From: Hominilimicola fabiformis
GTDB taxonomy: Bacteria; Bacillota; Clostridia; UBA1381
Reading direction: 5' to 3'
DNA: 64,000 nucleotides
Assembly (NCBI RefSeq): GCF_020687385.1
Contig: NZ_JAJEQM010000001.1
Location: 186,001 to 250,000, forward strand
Positions 26,639 to 34,271 of the stretch are shown here, piece by piece (position 1 is the first letter of the stretch; each line of letters opens with the position of its first letter). The position numbers and the translations under genes are program-made. The notes below the pieces were generated by a model. The model made no database searches. It was not told the origin of the DNA and saw only the letters and a list, made by a program, of their open reading frames with translations.

Positions 26639-28020
26639 TGGCTTTCCCTCCATCTTTCAAATGTATTTTTGATTATCTCCACATCTTCCTCTGTATCGGA
26701 GGAAATAAATATATGTACGCTCTGAAAAGCTTTCTTTAAATTATTGGCATAATCCAGTTCTGTGCCTTTCATCGGCAACTTAATCAGCCTTATTCCTCTT
26801 TGCTTGCACATATATGCTTTCATTATTTCTATATTCTCATCGGCACTTCCTGACTCAATAGCCAACTTTTCTGAAGGTATGTATGTTTCAAGCGGAACTC
26901 CAAGCAATCGGTCAGAACCAAGTTCTGCTTTCAAGCCTTTCCTATTAGAATAATAGCTGACCGCCAAAGCAGGAAACAATGACAAATACTCCTGCTCACA
27001 AATTCGACAGCCTTTCTTCAATATCGTTCTTTCATTTATCTTCATACTCCATGAATGACCGTGCCTGCATTTCCACCATGCTCTCTTTGCTGAAGTTCGT
27101 GATACTTCTGTCGGCTTCAATTTATTCTGTTCATAATCCCATTCACTGAGAAGCTGACTGTCTGTTGTCGCCAAATCATTATATCCGGCAAGAACTTCTC
27201 TCTCCGCACAAACGGGGCATACCGTTCCTTTCACACGGGCATTGATAACTGATTTCCACTCATTACCGCATTTTCTACACTTCCACCAGACATTTTTCCT
27301 CGACTTTGCATTTACTTCATCAGGCTTCAATGGCAAGTTCTTCTCCGACCATTCAGCAGCAATTTCAGGATGTGTTGTCTGTAAATCGTTAAATCCTTTC
27401 AGGAATATGTACCCACTGCAATACGGGCATTTACTGCCACCAGAACGGGTAGAAATAAGGGTGTTCCACTCTCTGCCGCAATCCTTACACCTCCACCAAG
27501 CCTTACGATTGGCAAAGACCGTAACCTGAGTTGAAAGTAACGGATAATTTCTGTCCGACCACTCGGCTGCTACATCCGGCAGAAGCGTTGCAAGGTCATT
27601 AAATCCTGCCAACACTTTATTGTGGGAGCAATACGGGCAACCTGTTTTATTTATTGTCCTGCTCTTAATGGCAGCTTCCCACTCGTGTCCTTTCTCACAT
27701 CTCCAAATCACTCTCTTATGAGAACCAATAGAAACCTCTGTCGGTTTTATCTTATTCTTTTTCGACCACTGTTTCACCAGTAATGGCTCTAATGTCGTCA
27801 AATCGTTAATACCTGCAATCACTCTCGCACCGGAACATATCGGGCATTTTTCTCCATTGGAACGAGCCTTAACGCTTGTCTGCCATTCGTGACCGCAAGT
27901 ACCTTTCCACCATACTTTTTTATTTGAGCCGAAGGTAATATTATCAGGTGTAAGCGGTAAATTCTTCTCCGACCACTCCGAAACAAGTTCCGGGCGTACT
28001 TCTGCTAAACTGTTATTCAT
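26635..28020 (-). CDS. Five-repeat treble-clef zinc-ribbon protein with nuclease-like C-terminus
   Basis: A 461-residue protein read from ATG 28020 (GAGG 7 nt upstream). Five tandem units of about 65 residues each have the pattern ...EWSEKN.PL.P..V, VWWKC..CG.EW, and CP.CS/CA. This repeat matches the zinc-ribbon (DUF4379-like) family. The last 110 residues (LGVPLETYIPSEKLAIESGS, then KQRGIRLIKLP) resemble the PD-(D/E)xK-type tail often fused to such repeats, where the usual motif is VDxYIPxxKxAIEYDG. The DG is here replaced by SG, so activity is uncertain. It could bind and cut DNA in ICE defence or regulation. Confidence 0.7.
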   Translation of the reverse strand: MNNSLAEVRPELVSEWSEKNLPLTPDNITFGSNKKVWWKGTCGHEWQTSVKARSNGEKCPICSGARVIAGINDLTTLEPLLVKQWSKKNKIKPTEVSIGSHKRVIWRCEKGHEWEAAIKSRTINKTGCPYCSHNKVLAGFNDLATLLPDVAAEWSDRNYPLLSTQVTVFANRKAWWRCKDCGREWNTLISTRSGGSKCPYCSGYIFLKGFNDLQTTHPEIAAEWSEKNLPLKPDEVNAKSRKNVWWKCRKCGNEWKSVINARVKGTVCPVCAEREVLAGYNDLATTDSQLLSEWDYEQNKLKPTEVSRTSAKRAWWKCRHGHSWSMKINERTILKKGCRICEQEYLSLFPALAVSYYSNRKGLKAELGSDRLLGVPLETYIPSEKLAIESGSADENIEIMKAYMCKQRGIRLIKLPMKGTELDYANNLKKAFQSVHIFISSDTEEDVEIIKNTFERWRESQ

Positions 28021-28101
28021 AGCCAAACCTCAACCTCCTTGTGCTTAGAGTATATGAAGTTTTAGCTTTATCTTGTAGTTTGCGAATATCTGTATAAATA
28101 G

Positions 28102-28150
28102 AAAAAGCCCTTTGAGAAAAGGATTTCTCCTCTCTCAAAGGACAACCTGA
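28102..28150 (-). terminator. Terminator after the VOC gene
   Basis: CCTTTGAGA (28109-28117) and TCTCAAAGG (28133-28141) form a stem; on the minus strand it is followed by GCTTTTTC. It lies about 50 bp beyond the VOC stop codon. Confidence 0.75.
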
Positions 28151-28191
28151 CAAACTGAAAGTTGCCGCTTTCCTGTACTTACCATTTTTCA

Positions 28192-28644
28192 TTAAAGCGG
28201 CTGCATCATCTCAAGAATGATTCCATCCGGGTCTCTGAAATAAAACGCTCTGCTTTCCCCAAATCCATCTGCTCTAAAATCGAAATACTGCGGTTCAGAC
28301 AAGCACTCCACATTATTATCTACGAGATGTTTGTAAGCAGAATCAATATCATCTGTGTAGAAACATACTTCCGAGATGGATGTTGTAAACAAATCAGAGG
28401 GAACTTTCTTTACTTCGTTGTTTACAAACTGAATCAGCTCAACTGGCGGTGCTTCAACAGCCTTGGAGCCATTCAAATAAGCGACCCTTGCTTTGCAATT
28501 TACTCTACGAAACATTTTATCTGTTTCTTCGCCTTCCATAAAAATCTCTCCTTGAAACTCAAGCCCAAGGACATCTCTGTAGAATGCAATTGAGCGTTCC
28601 AAATCAGAAACCGTTAGTCCTACATGATAAATTCTTCCAACCAT
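28192..28644 (-). CDS. VOC-family (glyoxalase/bleomycin-resistance fold) protein
   Basis: A 150-residue protein with the paired beta-alpha-beta modules of the vicinal oxygen chelate superfamily: GRIYHVGLTVSDLERSIAFYRDVLGLEF at the start and ISEVCFYTDDIDSAYKHLV, then FRDPDGIILEMMQPL, at the end. Metal-ligand positions are His at residue 7 (YHVG) and Glu in ILEMM. Substrate cannot be told; members include glyoxalase I, dioxygenases and drug-binding proteins. ATG 28644 follows AGGAGGAATATAT. It has its own terminators on both sides. It may be ICE cargo at the right end. Confidence 0.85.
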   Translation of the reverse strand: MVGRIYHVGLTVSDLERSIAFYRDVLGLEFQGEIFMEGEETDKMFRRVNCKARVAYLNGSKAVEAPPVELIQFVNNEVKKVPSDLFTTSISEVCFYTDDIDSAYKHLVDNNVECLSEPQYFDFRADGFGESRAFYFRDPDGIILEMMQPL

Positions 28645-28686
28645 ATATATTCCTCCTGTAAATTTCGATATGTATTTTTGTTTGTT

Positions 28687-28719
28687 TTAAAAATGGGCAA
28701 TCCCGATTGGAATTGCCCA
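28687..28719 (-). terminator. Terminator upstream of the VOC gene
   Basis: TGGGCAAT (28694-28701) and ATTGCCCA (28712-28719) form a perfect stem, and the minus strand continues with TTTTTAAAAC. It would stop transcripts arriving from lysS or from the ICE end. Confidence 0.75.
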
Positions 28720-28868
28720 CTCATTGCACTAATTATGCGATTTTCTCTTGTTTGCACCGATTTCTGCATCAATTGATGTAAGTTTGATGTAAATCGCTGT
28801 TTTTTCAGTTTTTTATCAAATGAAGTACGTCCCGTCTATTCGGTAAAACGGTACATCTTTACATCATC

Positions 28869-30872
28869 TTAATAGAGCTTTGCACCTGCCGGAATGTGGT
28901 CATCTACCATCAGAAGATGAAGCTTTTCTTCGCCTTCTTCTTCATGAATAGCACTGAGGAGCATACCGCAAGAGTCAATGCCCATCATAGCTCTCGGTGG
29001 AAGATTTGTGATAGCAATAAGAGTCTTTCCAACCAGTTCTTCCGGCTCATAAAAGCTATGAATACCGCTTAAAATGGTTCTGTCTGTGCCTGTTCCGTCA
29101 TCAAGAGTAAACTGTAACAGTTTCTTTGACTTCGGTACTGCAACACACTCTTTAACCTTTACTGCACGGAAATCTGACTTGCTGAATGTATCAAAATCAA
29201 CAAATTCCTCAAATAAAGGCTCTACCTTTACCTTAGAAAAATCAATCTTTTCAGACTCAGTTTTTACATTTTTTTCAGGTGCTTCAGAAGCTGTATTATT
29301 TACATCATTTTTCTTATTTACACCATCTAAGGACTTCATTGTCGGGAACAGAAGAACGTCGCGGATGGCTGGGGAATCGGTAAGGAGCATACACATACGG
29401 TCGATACCGAAACCGATACCGCCTGTCGGTGGCATACCGATTTCAAGTGCACGCATAAAGTCTTCGTCTGTTGTATTAGCCTCTTCATCGCCCTGCGCAA
29501 GAAGTTCTTCCTGTGCTTTAAAACGTTCTCTTTGGTCGATTGGGTCATTAAGCTCAGAATAAGCGTTTGCCATTTCCCAACCGTTCATAAAGAACTCAAA
29601 ACGTTCAACGTAATCAGGGTTTTCAGGCTTTTTCTTTGTAAGCGGTGAAATTTCAACCGGATGATCCATAACGAAAGTCGGTTGAATAAGGTGTTCCTCT
29701 GCATATTCTTCAAAGAACAAGTTAAGAATATCGCCCTTCTTATGTCTGTCCTCATATTCAACGTGGTGCTCATCGGCAACCTTACGAGCCTCTTCAAGTG
29801 TATTAATTTCGTTAAAGTCAACGCCTGCGTACTTTTTAACTGCGTCAACCATTGTTATACGTTCAAACGGCTTACCCAAATCCATTTCTATACCGTTATA
29901 CACGATTGTAGTTGTACCAAGCACTTCCTTAGCAACATGACGATAAAGATTTTCTGTAAGATCCATCATACCGTGATAATCTGTGTATGCCTGATACAAT
30001 TCCATAAGAGTAAATTCAGGGTTATGGCGAGTATCAAGACCTTCGTTTCTGAAAACTCGTCCTATTTCATAAACCTTATCAAAACCGCCCACGATAAGGC
30101 GCTTTAAGTAAAGCTCAAGTGAGATACGAAGTTTGAAATCTTCGTCCAATGCGTTAAAGTGTGTTTCAAAAGGTCTTGCGGCAGCACCGCCTGCGTTTGC
30201 GACAAGCATAGGTGTTTCAACTTCAAGGAAGTTTTGACCGTTAAGGTAGCTACGGATTGACGCAATAATCTTTGAACGGTTGATGAATGTCTTTTTAACA
30301 TCGGCATTCATAATAAGGTCGATATATCTTTGACGGTATCTAAGGTCTGTATCTGTCATACCGTGGAACTTTTCCGGAAGCGGAAGAAGTGATTTTGAAA
30401 GTAGAGTGATTTTTTCGGCTCTTACCGAAATTTCACCTGTCTGAGTTGTGAAAACTTCACCCTCTGCACCGATAATATCGCCTATATCAAGCTTTTTGAA
30501 ACGAGCATATTCGTCCTCGCCCAAAATATCCTTTTTAACAAAAAGCTGAATTTGTCCGTCTATATCAGAAACGTGAACAAAACCGACTTTACCCATACCT
30601 CTCTTTGACATAATACGTCCTGCGATTGAAACAGTCTGACCGTCAAATTGAGATACTTGTGCCTTTATGATTTGTACTTCGTCACTGCCGCGTTTCTTTA
30701 ATTCGCGTTCTTCCTCTGTATAGTTTTCTTTAAGTTGAGCAGATGTGTGTGTTCTCTCAAATTTTGTGATTTTAAATGGGTCACGTCCGTCATTTTGAAG
30801 TTCTGTAAGCTTATCTCTGCGGACTTGCAAAAGTGCCGATAATTGCTCTTGTGTTTGCTCTGTGTTTTCCAT
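28869..30872 (-). CDS. lysS: Lysyl-tRNA synthetase with C-terminal tRNA-binding domain
   Basis: A 667-residue class II synthetase that charges tRNA-Lys. An N-terminal OB-fold (VSIAGRIMSKRGMGKVGFVHVSD) precedes class II motifs, including motif 2 (VYEIGRVFRNEGLDTRHNPEFT) and motif 3 (GIGFGIDRMCMLLTD). After a charged linker, residues from about 560 form an EMAPII/MetG-like tRNA-binding domain (DFRAVKVKECVAVPKSKKLL... PRAMMGIDSCGMLLSA). Typical bacterial LysRS ends near 500 residues, so this is an extended form. ATG 30872 follows TTAAGGAGGGTTTTCAATAG. The ICE end abuts its 3' end. Confidence 0.96.
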   Translation of the reverse strand: MENTEQTQEQLSALLQVRRDKLTELQNDGRDPFKITKFERTHTSAQLKENYTEEERELKKRGSDEVQIIKAQVSQFDGQTVSIAGRIMSKRGMGKVGFVHVSDIDGQIQLFVKKDILGEDEYARFKKLDIGDIIGAEGEVFTTQTGEISVRAEKITLLSKSLLPLPEKFHGMTDTDLRYRQRYIDLIMNADVKKTFINRSKIIASIRSYLNGQNFLEVETPMLVANAGGAAARPFETHFNALDEDFKLRISLELYLKRLIVGGFDKVYEIGRVFRNEGLDTRHNPEFTLMELYQAYTDYHGMMDLTENLYRHVAKEVLGTTTIVYNGIEMDLGKPFERITMVDAVKKYAGVDFNEINTLEEARKVADEHHVEYEDRHKKGDILNLFFEEYAEEHLIQPTFVMDHPVEISPLTKKKPENPDYVERFEFFMNGWEMANAYSELNDPIDQRERFKAQEELLAQGDEEANTTDEDFMRALEIGMPPTGGIGFGIDRMCMLLTDSPAIRDVLLFPTMKSLDGVNKKNDVNNTASEAPEKNVKTESEKIDFSKVKVEPLFEEFVDFDTFSKSDFRAVKVKECVAVPKSKKLLQFTLDDGTGTDRTILSGIHSFYEPEELVGKTLIAITNLPPRAMMGIDSCGMLLSAIHEEEGEEKLHLLMVDDHIPAGAKLY

Positions 30873-31007
30873 CTATTGAAAACCCTCCTTAAATCTAATT
30901 CTGAATATACTATATAATTATATACTATTTTTATTGAATTTACAATGACTTTTTGAGAAAAAAGTCATATTTTAAGCAGAAAACTGCGTATAAAATTATA
31001 TTTTCCA

Positions 31008-31036
31008 TTGACATAAGGGTGAGAATTATATAAAAT
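31008..31036 (+). promoter_or_regulatory. Promoter of the GH73 autolysin gene
   Basis: TTGACA (31008-31013), a 17-nt spacer and TAAAAT (31031-31036), ending 35 bp before the start codon. Confidence 0.8.
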
Positions 31037-31071
31037 ACAGTTTAGAATATTACGGAACGGAGATTTTTAAA

Positions 31072-32481
31072 GTGAAAAATCCTACAGTAAAAAAGATATT
31101 TGCTTGCGTGGCTGTGCTTACCGTGTTGACAGGTTCGGCACAAGGTGCGTACAAAGTTGAAATAGATGACGATACATATGTGTCGGACGAAGTATATTTT
31201 GCACCTGTGTCAACTTGGGACGAAGTCAAGGCACAACGCATAAATTTAAAGCAAGGCAAGGTTTTGTTTTACGCGGGCAAAGAAAATGAGCCGTATAAAA
31301 TTGCGGCGGAGGTTATGCCGCTGAACACGACAAACAAGAAAATTACATATAAATCCGAAGATATAACGATTGCGGCAGTTGACGAAAACGGTGTTGTTAC
31401 ACCGACTGACAAAATAGGTGATACATTCATTGATATAAGGTGCGGAAACGCATTGTCAAAGTTGAAAGTAAGCGTTGTTAAGGGAGTAGAAGGCGTCGCA
31501 ATGTCGCAAAGTGAAATGACATTGTATGCGGATAAGCCTATTACCGCAAAACTTACGGCTATGGTTTCGCCGACAGACGCGACTATACAAAAGGTCAGAT
31601 GGTACAGTGACGACGAGTCGATTGCAACTGTGGACAGTGAGGGACTTGTATCGCCTTGCGGTGTCGGAACAACCGACATTTACGCAAAAACGGAGGACGG
31701 CGACTATACGGCAAAATGCACGGTTATCGTTACAACATGGGAAAAACGTAAAGAGGATATACCTGTTGTATACACCGACTATGATATGACGGTTGATGAA
31801 ATGGTTGAAGAACAAATGACCGCAGAACCGGCTGTATTTACAAACGGTGTGTTCCCGGCGAGTGAGGAAAATGTTGAACAGTATGTAAATCCGGAAAATC
31901 TTGTGTCGGGATATGAAAAGTATCAGTTTATGGATTTGAGTGTGTCAAACAATGTCGATTCCGCTACACTTGATACTTATTTAAAGGGTAAAGGCGTTTT
32001 GGACGGTCACGGCAGTGAATTCAAGAAAGCGGCTGATGATAACAATGTAAGTGAAGTATATCTTGTAATTCATTCATGCCTTGAAACAGGTAACGGTTCG
32101 TCTGATCTTGCAAACGGTGTTGAATATAACGGTACAACGGTGTATAACTTGTTCGGTATCGGTGCGGTGGACGAATCGCCGATTGACGCCGGTGCAGAAT
32201 ATGCGTATAAGCAAGGCTGGACGAGTGTAGAAAAGGCAATCGAGGGCGGCGCAAAGTGGATAAGCGAAAATTATATCAATAATTCTAAATACGGGCAGAA
32301 TACTTTGTATAAAATGAGATGGAACCCTGAAAAACCTGCCGAACATCAATACGCAACCGATATTGCGTGGGCGTCAAAACAGGCAAAGAGTATGAGCAGT
32401 ATGTTCGAGGCATTCCCAACGGCAAAGTATAAATTTGAAATTCCGAGATACAGCGGACAGGATAAAATAGAGGTTAAATAA
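31072..32481 (+). CDS. Secreted protein with Ig-like (Big_2) domains and GH73 glucosaminidase
   Basis: A 469-residue exported protein starting at GTG 31072. A signal peptide ends near SAQGA (about residue 26). Two bacterial Ig-like group 2 units follow (KITYKSEDITIAAVDENGVVTP and VRWYSDDESIATVDSEGLVSP). The C-terminal 200 residues resemble the GH73 endo-N-acetylglucosaminidase fold: YLVIHSCLETGNGSS carries the catalytic glutamate region, then VYNLFGIGA and WISENYI. It should cut the glycan chains of peptidoglycan during growth or separation. Monocistronic, between lysS and the restriction genes. Confidence 0.85.
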   Translation: MKNPTVKKIFACVAVLTVLTGSAQGAYKVEIDDDTYVSDEVYFAPVSTWDEVKAQRINLKQGKVLFYAGKENEPYKIAAEVMPLNTTNKKITYKSEDITIAAVDENGVVTPTDKIGDTFIDIRCGNALSKLKVSVVKGVEGVAMSQSEMTLYADKPITAKLTAMVSPTDATIQKVRWYSDDESIATVDSEGLVSPCGVGTTDIYAKTEDGDYTAKCTVIVTTWEKRKEDIPVVYTDYDMTVDEMVEEQMTAEPAVFTNGVFPASEENVEQYVNPENLVSGYEKYQFMDLSVSNNVDSATLDTYLKGKGVLDGHGSEFKKAADDNNVSEVYLVIHSCLETGNGSSDLANGVEYNGTTVYNLFGIGAVDESPIDAGAEYAYKQGWTSVEKAIEGGAKWISENYINNSKYGQNTLYKMRWNPEKPAEHQYATDIAWASKQAKSMSSMFEAFPTAKYKFEIPRYSGQDKIEVK

Positions 32482-32531
32482 TTTGAAAATTTAATACATT
32501 TCGAAATAATATAATAAAAAGGATGATAAAG

Positions 32532-33371
32532 ATGAAAAAATATTCAAAAGAAAAAGCTGAATTTTTTAGAGAACTTTCTAATTTTGCTAATAGTATTGGA
32601 AAAATTATCTCTAAAGATGATAAATGGACAATAAAGGGGTTTATAGATATTTTTAAAAATATTTATTCTATTTCGAATGATACAAAGATAATTTCAAAAG
32701 TTTTGGAAATACAAATATTCCCGTATTTAATCACATTTGCAGAGAAAATAGGATACAATTTAGAGTTGGCAACTCACCAAAACTGGTATCCGGATTTAAC
32801 TTTTATATCTAAGACCAATGAGGACATTAAATTTGCGGTGGATTTGAAAACTACATATAAAGATGATAAACGTGATGGTTTTTGCAATGGTTTTACATTA
32901 GGTTCTCATGGTGAATATTTTATCAATAGAAATAGTACAAAAAATATTCAATATTCATATAACGAATATAGCGGACACTTTTGCATTGGTGTGATTTATT
33001 CTAGAAATATTTTAGATGAGTCTGAAAACTTGAAAATATATAATTTGGAATGTTTAGAGCAGATTCCTGACGTTATAGGCGATTTTATATTTTTTGCCCA
33101 AGAAAAATGGAAAATGGCGAGTGATAAGCCCGGGAGTGGTAATACAGCTAATATAGGCAGCATAAAAAATATTGAGGATATAATAAAAGGTGATGGTGTG
33201 TTTGCAAAAGCTGGAGAAGATATTTTTGATGATTATTGGTCGAATTATGGAAGACTTCAAGTAAAAGATAAAAACAACAATAGGAAAGCATTGTCATCTT
33301 TTGAAGAATATATAAGATATAGAGGCTTGTCGGATAAAATAAATAATTCAAAAATGCGAAGAAAAAGGTGA
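32532..33371 (+). CDS. EcoRV-like type II restriction endonuclease
   Basis: A 279-residue nuclease aligned by eye with EcoRV along most of its length. Catalytic residues are at P87-D88 (NWYPDLTF), D104 and K106 (FAVDLKTTY); the 16-residue spacing between the aspartates equals that of EcoRV D74/D90. Further shared blocks are FTLGS...FI RNNTKNI-type (INRNSTKNIQY), EKW..A.D..GSGNTANIGSI and DYWSNYGR. The predicted site is GATATC, cut blunt. ATG 32532 follows AAGGATGATAAAG. The gene is more AT-rich than its neighbours. The cognate methylase starts 4 bp downstream. Confidence 0.9.
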   Translation: MKKYSKEKAEFFRELSNFANSIGKIISKDDKWTIKGFIDIFKNIYSISNDTKIISKVLEIQIFPYLITFAEKIGYNLELATHQNWYPDLTFISKTNEDIKFAVDLKTTYKDDKRDGFCNGFTLGSHGEYFINRNSTKNIQYSYNEYSGHFCIGVIYSRNILDESENLKIYNLECLEQIPDVIGDFIFFAQEKWKMASDKPGSGNTANIGSIKNIEDIIKGDGVFAKAGEDIFDDYWSNYGRLQVKDKNNNRKALSSFEEYIRYRGLSDKINNSKMRRKR

Positions 33372-33375
33372 AAAA

Positions 33376-34215
33376 ATGAAAGAAAAAATACATGTTCCTC
33401 CGATAAAAATACAGGGAATAAAAACAAAACTTGTTCCTTTAATAAAAGACAACATTATAATGGATAAAGAAATGTTATGGGTAGAACCATTTATGGGTTC
33501 TGGGGTTGTAGGATTTAATATTCGACCGCAACAGGCGATTTTTGCTGATACGAATCCGCATATAATAAATTTTTATAATAATATCAAACAAAAGAATATT
33601 GATTCATATATAGTTAGAAATTTTCTGGAAAGTGAGGGAGATAAACTTGAGAAAGGTGACGATGAATACTATTATGAAGTGAGAGAAAGATTTAATAAAA
33701 ATCACTCTTCGTTAGATTTTCTTTTTTTAAATCGTTCCTGTTTCAATGGCATGATTAGATTCAATAAAAATTATAAATTTAATGTACCATATGGACATAA
33801 ACCACAAAGATTTTCAAAAGCATATATTACTAAAATTGTTAATCAGGTAAAATATGTTGAACAAATGTTATGTATATCTGATTGGAATTTTATTTGTCAA
33901 TCTTTTGATAACACAATAAATTCAATACAAGAAGAGAGAGCGTTTATTTATTGTGACCCTCCCTATATTGGTAGAAATGTAGATTATTATGATAGCTGGA
34001 GCGAAGATGAAGAAACCAAATTAAAGAAGATGCTAATAAGTAATAATAATTATTTTATGTTATCCACTTGGGATCATAATAAATATAGAAAAAATGAGTA
34101 TGTGGACACATTATGGGGATTTTGTAAAAAAATTAACAAAGAACATTTTTATTATGTAGGGGCAAATGAAAATAATAGAAATTCGATTGTAGAGGCTCTT
34201 CTGATTAATTATTGA
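33376..34215 (+). CDS. EcoRV-like N6-adenine DNA methyltransferase
   Basis: A 279-residue class alpha adenine methyltransferase similar to M.EcoRV throughout: VPPIKIQGIKTKLVP at the start, SAM-binding VEPFMGSGVVGFN (about residues 36-48), RERFN..., LFLNRSCFNGMIRFN, and catalytic DPPY at 194-197, then HFYYVGANENNR. It should methylate the first adenine within GATATC and protect the host. It is translated right after the endonuclease with no control (C) protein visible. AT-rich composition and isolated position suggest acquisition by transfer. Confidence 0.92.
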   Translation: MKEKIHVPPIKIQGIKTKLVPLIKDNIIMDKEMLWVEPFMGSGVVGFNIRPQQAIFADTNPHIINFYNNIKQKNIDSYIVRNFLESEGDKLEKGDDEYYYEVRERFNKNHSSLDFLFLNRSCFNGMIRFNKNYKFNVPYGHKPQRFSKAYITKIVNQVKYVEQMLCISDWNFICQSFDNTINSIQEERAFIYCDPPYIGRNVDYYDSWSEDEETKLKKMLISNNNYFMLSTWDHNKYRKNEYVDTLWGFCKKINKEHFYYVGANENNRNSIVEALLINY

Positions 34216-34256
34216 AAATAAAACCCGAAACAATTTTGTTTCGGGTTTTATTTTTT
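34216..34256. terminator. Bidirectional terminator between the methylase and the S-layer gene
   Basis: AAAACCCGAAAC (34220-34231) pairs with GTTTCGGGTTTT (34238-34249), with A and T runs outside, so it can serve both converging transcripts. Confidence 0.85.
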
Positions 34257-34271
34257 GTAATTGAGCTGTTA

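Larger units (their letters stand above)
1..28868 (-). mobile_element. Tn1549-like ICE backbone, partial
   Basis: A long co-directional minus-strand block contains a DUF3991/Toprim protein, a giant methylase/SNF2 helicase, small conserved genes, an LPXTG adhesin with SpaA-like repeats, ParB, ParA and a zinc-ribbon protein. This set is known from the Tn1549/CTn-type conjugative elements of Firmicutes. The left part (coupling protein, VirB4-like ATPase, relaxase, integrase) would lie outside the window. The right boundary is not visible directly; it falls somewhere between the VOC gene (ends 28644) and the lysS stop codon (28869). A separate element is nested inside at 1365-12395. Confidence 0.75.

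Noticed and set aside
28740-28868. Short minus-strand frame (KTEKTAIYIKLTSIDAEIG..., about 27 codons) resembling an integrase C-terminal end
   Set aside because: Two stops directly precede it and no integrase body is present; similarity is too short to support a gene remnant.
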